NCBI RefSeq assembly: GCF_030718935.1
Contig: NZ_CP132194.1
Span: 1,240,001 to 1,304,000, forward strand
DNA: 64,000 nucleotides
Direction of reading: 5' to 3'
From: Psychrobacter sp. M13
GTDB taxonomy: Bacteria; Pseudomonadota; Gammaproteobacteria; Pseudomonadales; Moraxellaceae
Position 1 is the stretch's first letter, and each line of letters begins with the position of its first letter. Below the pieces are notes generated by a model. It had not been told where the DNA came from. It made no database searches and saw only the letters and a list, made by a program, of their open reading frames with translations. Shown here in pieces: positions 9,811-17,139 of this stretch. A program made the translations under genes and the position numbers.

Positions 9811-9849
9811 AAAAAATGATGGCCACCATTAAGCTGACCATCATTTTTT
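9811..9849. terminator. Bidirectional terminator between the LRR gene and the nitroreductase gene
   Basis: Inverted repeat AAAAAATGATGG...CCATCATTTTTT with A and T tracts on both sides. It lies between convergent genes and can serve both strands. Confidence 0.85.
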
Positions 9850-9885
9850 CGAAATTTACTTGGTTTTAACTAAGACAGTTGTGCC

Positions 9886-10497
9886 TTACTTACCAAATAC
9901 TTTCATACGTTCTTCAGCAGGCTGAAACTCTTTGTCGCCTGCTGGCTGTTCGATAGCGCCAAATACCATCTGTGCGTTTAGTTCCCAATCGGTATCAATA
10001 TTCCAAGTACTCGCAACTTTGTCATCTATCACTGGATTATAATGTTGCAAGTTCGCACCAACATTAAGGCTGGCAAGTGCTGTCCATATAACATACTGAT
10101 GCATAGCACTGGTTTGGTGTGCCCAGATAGGGAACTTATCGGCATACAAAGGCGCAGCTTCTTGCATATTTCTGACGACGCCTTTGTCTTCAAAGAACAT
10201 AATCGTGCCAGCGCCTGCTCTAAACCCAGCGATCTTATCTTTAGTGCCTTGGAATTTCTCTTCATCATTAACGATAGCTTTTAACGTCTCTTCAGTTATA
10301 TCCCAGAGCTTTTTATGATCGTCGCCGAATAAGACGACAATACGCGCTGACTGCGAATTAAAGGCTGATGGTGTGTGCAAAATAGCATGTTCGACCAGAT
10401 CAACGATCTCGTCTTTTGAGACGGGCAGATTGTCGCTAAGCGCATATATAGAACGACGCTTTTCAGCTAGTTGTTGTAAGTCTTTTAAATTTGACAT
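9886..10497 (-). CDS. Nitroreductase family protein
   Basis: A 203-residue flavin-dependent NAD(P)H oxidoreductase of the nitroreductase fold. The N-terminal RRSIYALSDNLPVSKDEI and HTPSAFNSQSARIVVL (about 14-54) match FMN-binding segments, and a GANLQHYNP motif occurs near residue 147. Family members reduce nitroaromatics, quinones or lipid-derived electrophiles; the substrate is not known here. It is the last gene of a probable three-gene minus-strand unit behind two pirins, 62 bases apart. GGAG precedes the ATG. Confidence 0.85.
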   Translation of the reverse strand: MSNLKDLQQLAEKRRSIYALSDNLPVSKDEIVDLVEHAILHTPSAFNSQSARIVVLFGDDHKKLWDITEETLKAIVNDEEKFQGTKDKIAGFRAGAGTIMFFEDKGVVRNMQEAAPLYADKFPIWAHQTSAMHQYVIWTALASLNVGANLQHYNPVIDDKVASTWNIDTDWELNAQMVFGAIEQPAGDKEFQPAEERMKVFGK

Positions 10498-10559
10498 AGT
10501 TATCTCCAGTGGTTATAAATTTAAGTAAAATGTAAAAATAATCTAAAATGAAGCGGTGA

Positions 10560-11498
10560 TTAGCCTTTAAAGCCTTCAGGTAATTCTGGTGCTGGCAAAC
10601 GCTTCATATCAGAGTCAACATTACCGAAACGCTCATGACCATTGTTCCAGTCAATGATTGATTGCTCAATCTCTTCCTTATTATCCGCGACAAAGTTCCA
10701 CCAGAGTAGCACTTGGTTATTCAAGGGTTCACCGCCGATAAACATGATACGCGTGCCTTTTTTAGCCGCTATTTTAATGCTCTCATTATTAGCGACATCA
10801 CTATCATGGAAGCGAAACAATTGATCTTGTTTACAGATTTTGCCTTCAGACTCTATTTCGCCCTCGCTAACTAAGATGCCATACTCAAAGCCTGACTTTA
10901 AGGTCATTATGGCTTCGTCATCTTCAGTGAAATAAACGTCGATACCGACCATCTTTGAGTATTGAATAGTAGGCGCTTCAAAATGCTTACCTGAAGCGTT
11001 GGTATAACTACCTGTAGTCAGGATCATCTCGACATTATTCTCCTGCCAAGTGGGCAGATCAAGATAATGATGAAAACCGCGCTCTATCTGTTGATCAGTC
11101 GGTAGGGCAATCCATAGCTGCACCATGCTTAGGGCGCGCGATGCGTCTGGTGAGCCACCTGTATCTGCAAAGACACTTTGTTCAGTATGACTAATGCCTT
11201 GATTCAAGCCTGTACCTGCGGTCATGACGTTGACTTGATTCTTGGTAATCACTTGCTCGTTACCTAAGCTATCCTTGTGCAGTACTTCACCATCAAGCAT
11301 CCAGCTAAAGGTCTGTAGATTGATATGCGGATGGCGACCCACTTGCATACCTGATTCATCTGCATCAAATTCGGCAGGACCTGCATGGTCCAAAAAGCAC
11401 CACGCACCAATGGGCTGTTTGCCTTTATTAGGCAGCAAACGTGCAATCGGAATACCACCGACATCGGCCATTCTTGGCTCTAAGGTTTGAATACTCAT
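10560..11498 (-). CDS. Pirin family protein (larger paralogue)
   Basis: A 312-residue bicupin. The N-terminal cupin contains the metal-binding style motif GRHPHINLQTFSWMLDGEVLH (about 52-73) and GTGLNQGISHTEQS (about 96-109). The C-terminal cupin is more divergent and ends in the pirin tail GHERFG. Pirins are iron-binding proteins, some with quercetin 2,3-dioxygenase activity and some that sense redox. It lies between a second pirin and a nitroreductase on the same strand, with short gaps (95 and 62 bases), suggesting co-transcription. GAGG lies before the ATG. Confidence 0.88.
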   Translation of the reverse strand: MSIQTLEPRMADVGGIPIARLLPNKGKQPIGAWCFLDHAGPAEFDADESGMQVGRHPHINLQTFSWMLDGEVLHKDSLGNEQVITKNQVNVMTAGTGLNQGISHTEQSVFADTGGSPDASRALSMVQLWIALPTDQQIERGFHHYLDLPTWQENNVEMILTTGSYTNASGKHFEAPTIQYSKMVGIDVYFTEDDEAIMTLKSGFEYGILVSEGEIESEGKICKQDQLFRFHDSDVANNESIKIAAKKGTRIMFIGGEPLNNQVLLWWNFVADNKEEIEQSIIDWNNGHERFGNVDSDMKRLPAPELPEGFKG

Positions 11499-11593
11499 TA
11501 TTGACCTCTTATTAGTTATTAATTATAAAGCTTTGAGCTGGGTTAACTAAGTTAAAAGCCCAGCCTGCGCCACTTCAATCTTTACTGCACTCT

Positions 11594-12304
11594 TTATTGC
11601 ATTGGTACTTCCATTAATAGAACTCTAGCGTCCTCATCAGCATCCATTGTAAAGCTCTTAGTATCCCAAATACCGAGACCATCGCGAGTAGCTAAAACGT
11701 TACCATTAATAGTGACACTACCTTCTAGTACTAAGACATAGACGCCATTTCTAGTATCTTTGAGATCATAACTGTGCGTGATGCCTTTGTCGAAATGACC
11801 CATATGGAACCAAGCATCCTGATGAATCCAGACCCCAGCATCATCTGGATTTGGCGATAGCACTTGGCTGAATTCATTAGGCTTCATTTCATCAATCATA
11901 TGCAATTGCTGATAGCGTGGTTCGACACTGCCTTTATTAGGAATGACCCAAATCTGTAAGAACTTGACTGGCTCATTAGCCTCACCATTCATCTCGCTAT
12001 GAGTAATACCCGTACCTGCTGACATGACCTGAATCTCACCCGTCTCAATAAAGCCTTCATTACCGATATTATCGCCATGACCTAGCTTGCCAGAGAGTGG
12101 AATACTGATGATTTCCATATCGCGATGTGAATGCTTACCGAAACCGCGACCACCAGCGACAAAATCGTCGTTGATAACTCGTAGTGCACCAAAACCCATA
12201 CGCTCTGGATTATGATAATTAGCAAAGCTAAAGGTATGACGGCTTTTGAGCCAGCCGTGATTGGCATCGCCGCGAGAGTCTGCTGCATGATAGATCGTTT
12301 TCAT
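11594..12304 (-). CDS. Pirin family protein (YhhW/YhaK-like)
   Basis: A 236-residue bicupin with the typical pirin start RGDANHGWLKSRHTFSFANY. It keeps the metal ligand motif GFGKHSHRDMEIISIPLSGKLGHGD (about 55-79; two His near 59 and 61) and GTGITHSEMN (about 97-106). It is the first gene of the pirin-pirin-nitroreductase unit. Its promoter (12349-12418) is nearly the same as that of doxX, which argues for control by the neighbouring LysR regulator. In E. coli the LysR protein YhaJ is encoded beside the pirin yhaK, which makes this grouping plausible. Confidence 0.9.
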   Translation of the reverse strand: MKTIYHAADSRGDANHGWLKSRHTFSFANYHNPERMGFGALRVINDDFVAGGRGFGKHSHRDMEIISIPLSGKLGHGDNIGNEGFIETGEIQVMSAGTGITHSEMNGEANEPVKFLQIWVIPNKGSVEPRYQQLHMIDEMKPNEFSQVLSPNPDDAGVWIHQDAWFHMGHFDKGITHSYDLKDTRNGVYVLVLEGSVTINGNVLATRDGLGIWDTKSFTMDADEDARVLLMEVPMQ

Positions 12305-12348
12305 AAACTGTCCTTTATAATTAATCTGCTTGTTTAAGCTATGGGTCT

Positions 12349-12377
12349 ATTATAATTGTTAATCCAGAGTAGATAAA
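12349..12377 (-). promoter_or_regulatory. Predicted promoter of the pirin operon
   Basis: On the minus strand, TTTATC (12377-12372), a 17-base spacer and TATAAT (12354-12349). The poor -35 with a perfect -10 is typical of an activator-dependent promoter. The conserved regulatory element starts 6 bases upstream. Confidence 0.7.
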
Positions 12378-12383
12378 CTAAGC

Positions 12384-12418
12384 TAATCGCAAATGACTAT
12401 TCTTATTTTTAGAACAAT
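12384..12418 (-). promoter_or_regulatory. Regulatory element A, copy 1 (pirin operon)
   Basis: 35-bp segment containing TTCTTATTTTTAGAACAAT (12400-12418) and TAATCGCAA (12384-12392), written on the plus strand. It matches copy 2 upstream of doxX (14325-14359) at 17 of 19 positions in the inverted-repeat part, without gaps, at the same distance from a -35 box. It is probably the binding site of the LysR protein encoded at 14396. Confidence 0.7.
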
Positions 12419-12519
12419 AAAGGCGTACAATTAACGTACTATAATGCTAGTTTGATAATCCATATAAACTGCTAGCATAAGTCAGTAAATGAATGGCCAA
12501 TTATAAAGAGGGAATAACC

Positions 12520-12846
12520 ATGTCAAATCTACATACCACGCACTACGATGTGATCGATAATAAAAGCCAAAATCGCTTTGAGATTCATATCGAGGATCAG
12601 ATTGCTTATGAAGACTATGAGTTTTTTACTACCTCACAAGGCGAGAAGGGTATTGAATATAAGCACACTTTAGTACCAGAAGCGCTTAGTGGTCGCGGCA
12701 TTGCAGGCTATTTAGTAAAGGTTATCTTAGATTGTGCAGCCGCTAGAAAACTACGCGTAAAACCGACTTGTCCTTATGTAAAATCTTACATTGATAAGCA
12801 TCCAGAATACCAAGCCAATTCAGTCTTTCATGACGCTACTCCTTAA
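12520..12846 (+). CDS. GNAT-like N-acetyltransferase (YjdJ-type, COG2388)
   Basis: A 108-residue mini-GNAT protein. The acetyl-CoA loop is seen as HTLVPEALSGRGIAGYLVK (about 49-67), followed by a helix and the ending TCPYVKSYIDKHPEY, which is characteristic of this small family. ATG 12520 is preferred over an upstream ATG at 12493 because GAGGG lies 8 bases before it. The acceptor is unknown. Divergent from the pirin operon. Confidence 0.85.
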   Translation: MSNLHTTHYDVIDNKSQNRFEIHIEDQIAYEDYEFFTTSQGEKGIEYKHTLVPEALSGRGIAGYLVKVILDCAAARKLRVKPTCPYVKSYIDKHPEYQANSVFHDATP

Positions 12847-12880
12847 AGCAGAGGCTCAAAACAGTTAAAGTACCTTTTAA

Positions 12881-12938
12881 TAAAAAGTATCTTCAATAAA
12901 AAAGTATCTTCAATAAAAAAGTAACGTTCAATAAAAAA
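12881..12938. repeat. Short tandem repeat of 16-18 bp
   Basis: Three imperfect head-to-tail units with consensus TAAAAAAGTATCTTCAA at 12881-12896, 12897-12913 and 12914-12931, plus a partial fourth that runs into the terminator stem. Probably replication slippage between convergent genes. Confidence 0.75.
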
Positions 12939-12964
12939 GCCATGACGAGTAATCATGGCTTTTT
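12933..12964. terminator. Bidirectional terminator
   Basis: AAAAAGCCATGA / TCATGGCTTTTT stem with a 7-base loop, between the GNAT gene and the convergent YoaK-type gene. Confidence 0.85.
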
Positions 12965-12998
12965 CGATTAATGACGGTAGAAAAAAATAAAACTTTAA

Positions 12999-13721
12999 TT
13001 AGCTGATATGCTGCAAAAACTTTGGATCACGTGCCAGTATCGATAAATACAACACAGGAATGACAAATAAACCTACTGCCCAGTAGCTCAACTGCACATA
13101 CAATAAAGCACCTAATAGCGCACCAACCACAAAGCTGATGACCAATGCTGAGCTATTGGCTAGTTTTCTAGCATTCTCCGAGGTTCTATTGGCTAAGTAA
13201 TCGGTAAGTCCAATACCTAATTGGGTCGTATTGCCTGTCATTAGCACAGTAGGACTCATGCCTTTGATGACCGTTTTACTAGCGGTATTACGAATAGCAA
13301 GTGCGGTTAATCCTAAGCCACCTGTCAATGCGACGTTAAGACTATCGGCATCAGTAAAGGGCCCAAAGGATAATCCTGATATCATAAATGCGCTTAAGAA
13401 TAGCGCTTCTGCTAAAAACAGATGACTCAGTACCAACGACTGTTTTCGGCTATGATCGATATATAGTTTAGTTACAACTACAGTTATTATAAACAAGGGC
13501 ACTGAGGCCAGCTTGATCCACAAGCCATCCTCACCTTTGACTAGACCGCTACCCGCAAGCACTAAGTTGCCCGTGACATGCGCGGTAAAAAAGCCAAATA
13601 GCGTTATAAAACCAATAGTATCAATCGCACCGCCCACCACCGTCAGCAGAATAGGTGCTTGGTAGCGTTGCCAAAAGCTTGGCTGATTTGATATGTCTGT
13701 CCCTACATTATTGGTTTTAAT
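12999..13721 (-). CDS. YoaK/DUF1275 family membrane protein, apparent ATT start
   Basis: Membrane protein of about 240 residues with six hydrophobic segments and the DUF1275 signature GGAIDTIGFITLFGFFTAHVTGN in the first helix and loop. An ORF caller would start at GTG 13640, but that cuts the first helix. Upstream the frame stays open and homology-like sequence (FWQRYQAPILLTV) continues to an ATT codon at 13721, which is preceded by AAGGA at a 7-base distance. No ATG, GTG or TTG lies in this extension. Either ATT is used or an ATG has mutated. Function of the family unknown, possibly transport. Confidence 0.7.
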   Translation of the reverse strand: MKTNNVGTDISNQPSFWQRYQAPILLTVVGGAIDTIGFITLFGFFTAHVTGNLVLAGSGLVKGEDGLWIKLASVPLFIITVVVTKLYIDHSRKQSLVLSHLFLAEALFLSAFMISGLSFGPFTDADSLNVALTGGLGLTALAIRNTASKTVIKGMSPTVLMTGNTTQLGIGLTDYLANRTSENARKLANSSALVISFVVGALLGALLYVQLSYWAVGLFVIPVLYLSILARDPKFLQHIS

Positions 13722-13842
13722 AAAATAATCCTTACTTGACTATTAACAAAGCAAATAGTACCGCAAAAAACACATTAGATTCGCTATGCTACTTTTATAG
13801 CAGATTCAATACAATGTCTTTTTCTTTGTGAGATCTAAGTGA

Positions 13843-14238
13843 TTAGAGCTTATCCATGGTATGTCGATTATCAATAGAGTAAGCACCAGCGCCATGCGCA
13901 AATATCATCAAAAACCCACCCGCCATAGCGATGTTTTTCATAAATGGGTTCATTTGCGACTCATCTATCCAGAACTGATGGAAAAGCAGCGCCGATATAA
14001 CATTAAATCCCACTAGCAAAATAGCAGCCAAACGCGCTTTAAGCCCAAAAAGGATAGCAAGACCGCCCAATAATTCAACCGCTATTACTAAAGGGAGTAG
14101 CATACCTGGTACTCCCATTGACTCCATATAACCTTGAGTACCTGCATAGCCTGTAATCTTGGTAAAGCCTGAAAATATAAATATCATTGATAAAAATAGA
14201 CGTCCAATAGGGGCGCTTAATTCTTGTAGTTTATCCAT
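13843..14238 (-). CDS. DoxX family membrane protein
   Basis: A 131-residue protein with four membrane helices. The family pattern GRLFLSMIFIFSGFTKI opens the first helix (about 12-28), and an ELLGGLAILFG helix with conserved Gly and Glu follows. DoxX proteins are linked to quinone or thiosulfate redox chemistry and to resistance against electrophiles. ATG 14238 is chosen, with GGAG 7 bases upstream; an in-frame TTG at 14271 is less likely. It is divergent from the lysR gene and shares promoter architecture with the pirin operon. Confidence 0.88.
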   Translation of the reverse strand: MDKLQELSAPIGRLFLSMIFIFSGFTKITGYAGTQGYMESMGVPGMLLPLVIAVELLGGLAILFGLKARLAAILLVGFNVISALLFHQFWIDESQMNPFMKNIAMAGGFLMIFAHGAGAYSIDNRHTMDKL

Positions 14239-14289
14239 TTTATTGCTCCAATTATTGATGTTTTTGCTCAATCACGTATGAATGAAGCT

Positions 14290-14318
14290 ATTATAATCGT
14301 TGACGGAAATTGAATAAA
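14290..14318 (-). promoter_or_regulatory. Predicted promoter of doxX
   Basis: On the minus strand, TTTATT (14318-14313), a 17-base spacer and TATAAT (14295-14290). Layout identical to the pirin promoter. Confidence 0.7.
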
Positions 14319-14324
14319 CACAGA

Positions 14325-14359
14325 TAATTGCAATTATAAGTTCTTAATATTAGAACAAT
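14325..14359 (-). promoter_or_regulatory. Regulatory element A, copy 2 (doxX/lysR intergenic)
   Basis: Contains TTCTTAATATTAGAACAAT (14341-14359) and the perfect palindrome ATAATTGCAATTAT (14324-14337). It sits 6 bases from the doxX -35 box and 36 bases before the lysR start. Matches copy 1 at 12384-12418. Probably the LysR binding site and a site of autoregulation. Confidence 0.7.
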
Positions 14360-14395
14360 GATTCTGTTATCATCGAAAAAAATAGGATAAGCCAC

Positions 14396-15301
14396 ATGGG
14401 ACAATTAGAAGACATGGCGATGTTCGTACGCATTGTCGAGGCGGGTAGTATTACTAAAGCCGCTGAACAATTAAATATTGCAAAGTCTGCGGTTAGTCGC
14501 CGTTTAAAAGAGCTTGAGTCACGCTTAGGCTCGCAACTCATCAGTCGAACGACAAGGCAATCTAATCTAACCCAAGCGGGTGAGCATTATTACAGACAAG
14601 CATGTAGTATCCTAAATGATGTCGATGCTCTTAATGAACAAACCAGTGGAGCGCCCACGCAAATTGAGGGTACGCTAAAGATGACTGCGCCGTTATCTTT
14701 TAGTCTGTTGCATTTAGGCGAAGTTATTGATGACTTTGCTTCTATGCATCCTAATTTGAGCTTTGAGCTAGATTTAGCGGATCGGCATGTTGATTTAGTA
14801 GAGGAGGGCTATGAGCTTGCTATTCGTATAAGTGAGTTACAAGACTCTAGCTATCAAGCCAAGCGCTTAGCTTTGATTCGCTTTGTCATGTGCGCCAGTC
14901 CTGAATATTTGGCGAAAAACGGTAAACCTGACACGCTAGCGACACTCGCTCAGCATGAGTTTGTGCAATATGGTTTAGGTAAAGATATCACCTTAGAATT
15001 AATGGATGCTAATGGCAAAAAACATAACCTGACCGTTGACTCAAAGATAAAGGCTACTAATGGAGAGTTCCTAGTAGATATGGCAATTAAAGGTCATGGC
15101 ATCACCTATATTCCGACCTTTATTGCTTATAAAGCTCTAGCAGATGGCAGGCTAGTTGCGGTAATGCCAGAGTATCAATTGCCAACTCTAAACGCTTATG
15201 CGGTCTATCCTAAGAATCGCTTTTTATCACAGCGCTGTCGCTATCTTATTGACTTTATTGCTGAGCGTTTCGGCGATAATCCTTATTGGGATGAGTTTTG
15301 A
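14396..15301 (+). CDS. LysR family transcriptional regulator (YhaJ/QseD-like candidate)
   Basis: A 301-residue LysR regulator. The winged helix-turn-helix is at residues 1-60 (MAMFVRIVEAGSITKAAEQLNIAKSAVSRRLKELE), and the rest is a type-2 periplasmic-binding-like effector domain. The N-terminus is of the CrgA/AaeR-like subgroup. It is divergently transcribed from doxX across a 157-base gap that holds element A. Shared promoter sequence predicts control of doxX and of the pirin-nitroreductase unit. E. coli YhaJ activates the DoxX gene yqjF and lies beside pirin yhaK, a functional parallel; orthology is not established. Confidence 0.9.
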   Translation: MGQLEDMAMFVRIVEAGSITKAAEQLNIAKSAVSRRLKELESRLGSQLISRTTRQSNLTQAGEHYYRQACSILNDVDALNEQTSGAPTQIEGTLKMTAPLSFSLLHLGEVIDDFASMHPNLSFELDLADRHVDLVEEGYELAIRISELQDSSYQAKRLALIRFVMCASPEYLAKNGKPDTLATLAQHEFVQYGLGKDITLELMDANGKKHNLTVDSKIKATNGEFLVDMAIKGHGITYIPTFIAYKALADGRLVAVMPEYQLPTLNAYAVYPKNRFLSQRCRYLIDFIAERFGDNPYWDEF

Positions 15302-15339
15302 TAAGCATTTACGGCTCGACACTTAACGGACAATCTTAA

Positions 15340-15504
15340 ATGATTACTATGCATGCCCTCAATAAGATAAGTGCCCGAGATCCTAATGAACCCAATCGAC
15401 CCTCAACTACGCTAGAGTTATTGTTTGATTTAGTCTATGTCATTGCGGTTGCCGCTGCAGCAAGCGGGCTACATCATCGTTTACTCGAACATGATTTTTT
15501 TTAA
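15340..15504 (+). pseudogene. ltrA remnant (N-terminal fragment)
   Basis: A 54-codon frame whose product contains SARDPNEPNRPSTTLELLFDLVYVIAVA followed by SGLHH. This is the conserved N-terminus and first helix of the low-temperature-requirement protein A family, normally about 380-400 residues with many membrane helices. The frame stops after HDFF, and the adjoining DNA is an unrelated lipoprotein gene, so most of the gene has been deleted. Confidence 0.75.
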
Positions 15505-15532
15505 TGACTTACTTTTATCAATAAAGACTTTT

Positions 15533-15886
15533 ATGAAAAAACTAATGGCTACGGCCCCTATTATGTTACTACTAGCTGCTTGTGCTACTAATGCGCCTAT
15601 GACTAGCGAAAACCAAACGACTACTATGACGTGTGAAGACGGTGGTCAAGTCCTAGCAGCGTATTCAGATAACAGTCAAGTGGCCAATCTAAACGTAACT
15701 TTGCCTAAAGTTGGTATAAACAATAAAAAGATCAGCTTAAATCAAGCGGTATCTGCTTCTGGCGCTCGTTATGTTAATAATACTGACCCTAAGGTGAGCT
15801 ATGATTGGCACACCAAAGCGGACTATGGTGTTATGAGTGTGCGTATGGCCAATGGCCAAGAATATAGCGTGAACTGTCAGCTATAA
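15533..15886 (+). CDS. MliC-like lipoprotein (possible C-type lysozyme inhibitor)
   Basis: A 117-residue exported protein with a lipobox LLAAC (lipid cysteine C17). The mature part has two cysteines (in MTCEDG and SVNCQL) and the MliC-type pattern of a small beta-barrel: GGQVLAAYSDN, SASGARYVNN and YDWHTKADYGVMSV. MliC proteins bind and inhibit host or environmental lysozyme in the periplasm. The start at 15533 is chosen because it gives a proper signal peptide; the frame extends upstream into the ltrA remnant. Confidence 0.75.
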   Translation: MKKLMATAPIMLLLAACATNAPMTSENQTTTMTCEDGGQVLAAYSDNSQVANLNVTLPKVGINNKKISLNQAVSASGARYVNNTDPKVSYDWHTKADYGVMSVRMANGQEYSVNCQL

Positions 15887-15931
15887 TTAAAAATAAGTCA
15901 TCCTATTTAGTTTAAGAGGTTGACTGTGCTA

Positions 15932-15978
15932 AAGGGTTGTTAATGTCTGATTTTTAGGCTTTAATAACCCTTTTTTTA
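15932..15978 (+). terminator. Terminator of the lipoprotein gene
   Basis: AAGGGTTGTTAA ... TTAATAACCCTT stem followed by a T tract. Confidence 0.8.
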
Positions 15979-16092
15979 TAAAATAAGTGCTTTTATAGAG
16001 AATGCAAATACCGATGACATATTTTGTATATTGTTAAAAGAAGAATGGTGTTTTGCCACTATTGGCGTCTATAAGACTTCCAGAAATCCCAT

Positions 16093-16127
16093 AAAAAAAG
16101 GCTTGCTGCATCGCTGCGAACAAGCCT
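16093..16127 (-). terminator. Terminator downstream of the tRNA gene
   Basis: On the minus strand, AGGCTTG, a 14-base loop, CAAGCCT and then seven T. It lies 33 bases past the tRNA 3' end. Confidence 0.85.
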
Positions 16128-16159
16128 GATTGTTTTCTATAAAGTGTAAAACTTAAATT

Positions 16160-16236
16160 TGGTGGGCCCAGTAGGACTTGAACCTACGACCAAAGGATTA
16201 TGAGTCCTCTGCTCTAACCAACTGAGCTATGGGCCC
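16160..16236 (-). tRNA. tRNA with anticodon CAT (Met or lysidine-type Ile)
   Basis: A 77-base tRNA including an encoded CCA. The seven-base acceptor stem GGGCCCA/TGGGCCC is perfect. D arm GCTC...GAGC, anticodon loop CTCATAA and T arm GTAGG-TTCAAGT-CCTAC are all present. The anticodon CAT leaves elongator Met or Ile2 (modified by TilS). The C4-G69 and C5-G68 pairs and the arm around TTGGTCG resemble E. coli Ile2 more than elongator Met, but I cannot decide. It is not the initiator, since the 1-72 pair is intact. Confidence 0.93.
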
Positions 16237-16332
16237 TAACGCTAGACGGACAATGATACATTAATTTTTTAGTTTTTCAAGTAAAAGATAGCATCTAGCT
16301 GGATTTTATTATTAATAGAGTGATTGTTTATC

Positions 16333-17136
16333 TCAATCACCTGCCAAAGTTAGGCTACGTCCGCCGTCTATGTTAATGATATGCCCCGTAATATAGAGAG
16401 CCTCAATCAAAAACAGCACGCTTTGTGCGATATCCTCAGGGGTGCCAATACGCTGCATAGGAATAGAGCGGACGATGTTGTCTTGTTGAGCTTGATCAAG
16501 CGCTTGATCGCTATTGGCATCAGGTAAGATATTGACGCCAGGGGCAACCCCGTTGACTCGTACGTCAGGCGCTAGCTCTAACGCCAAGGATTGTACCATC
16601 GTACGCTGCGCCGCCTTGGCCATATTATAAACGGTGTAGCCACTAAAAGGTTTATCGTATGCATGGATATCGAGTAGGCTGACGATACAGCCTTGCTGTA
16701 CTTGCAGGTAAGGGAGTAGGGCTTGGCTCAGTAGTAGCGGCGCTTTGGCATTGGTTAGCATCAACTCATCCCATTGCGGGTTATCGATACTACCGATCGG
16801 CGTAGGATAAAACCGAGAAGCATTATGTACTAACACATCTAACTGACCAAACGGTTCTATGACATGCTGTACAAAATCGTTTAGCTCAGCTTGATTATTG
16901 ACTAGCGCTAAATCAGCGACTACTACTGATGCGCTATCAGCTCGAATACTATTCAATGCTTTTGCTAAGCGCTCAGCCCTCTGTTGACTGCGATGACAGT
17001 GAATGATGACTCGATAGCCCTTATCATGCGCCGCTTTGATGATAGCCGCGCCGATACGCTTAGCGCCACCAGTCACTAACATTACAGCTGTATTATCCTG
17101 CAAAGTTTTATCCGCCTTTTGATCTAGCTCATTCAT
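16333..17136 (-). CDS. Short-chain dehydrogenase, pteridine reductase / FolM-like
   Basis: A 267-residue NAD(P)H oxidoreductase with a Rossmann fold. The cofactor loop is TGGAKRIG (22-29), where the arginine marks NADPH-preferring pteridine reductases. NASRFYPTP (about 110-118) and SLLDIHAYDKPFSGYTVYNMAKAA carry the catalytic Ser, Tyr and Lys. FolM reduces dihydromonapterin or dihydrofolate in tetrahydropterin and folate metabolism. The gene lies 3 bases downstream of cca on the same strand, so the two are likely co-transcribed. Confidence 0.82.
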   Translation of the reverse strand: MNELDQKADKTLQDNTAVMLVTGGAKRIGAAIIKAAHDKGYRVIIHCHRSQQRAERLAKALNSIRADSASVVVADLALVNNQAELNDFVQHVIEPFGQLDVLVHNASRFYPTPIGSIDNPQWDELMLTNAKAPLLLSQALLPYLQVQQGCIVSLLDIHAYDKPFSGYTVYNMAKAAQRTMVQSLALELAPDVRVNGVAPGVNILPDANSDQALDQAQQDNIVRSIPMQRIGTPEDIAQSVLFLIEALYITGHIINIDGGRSLTLAGD

Positions 17137-17139
17137 ATA

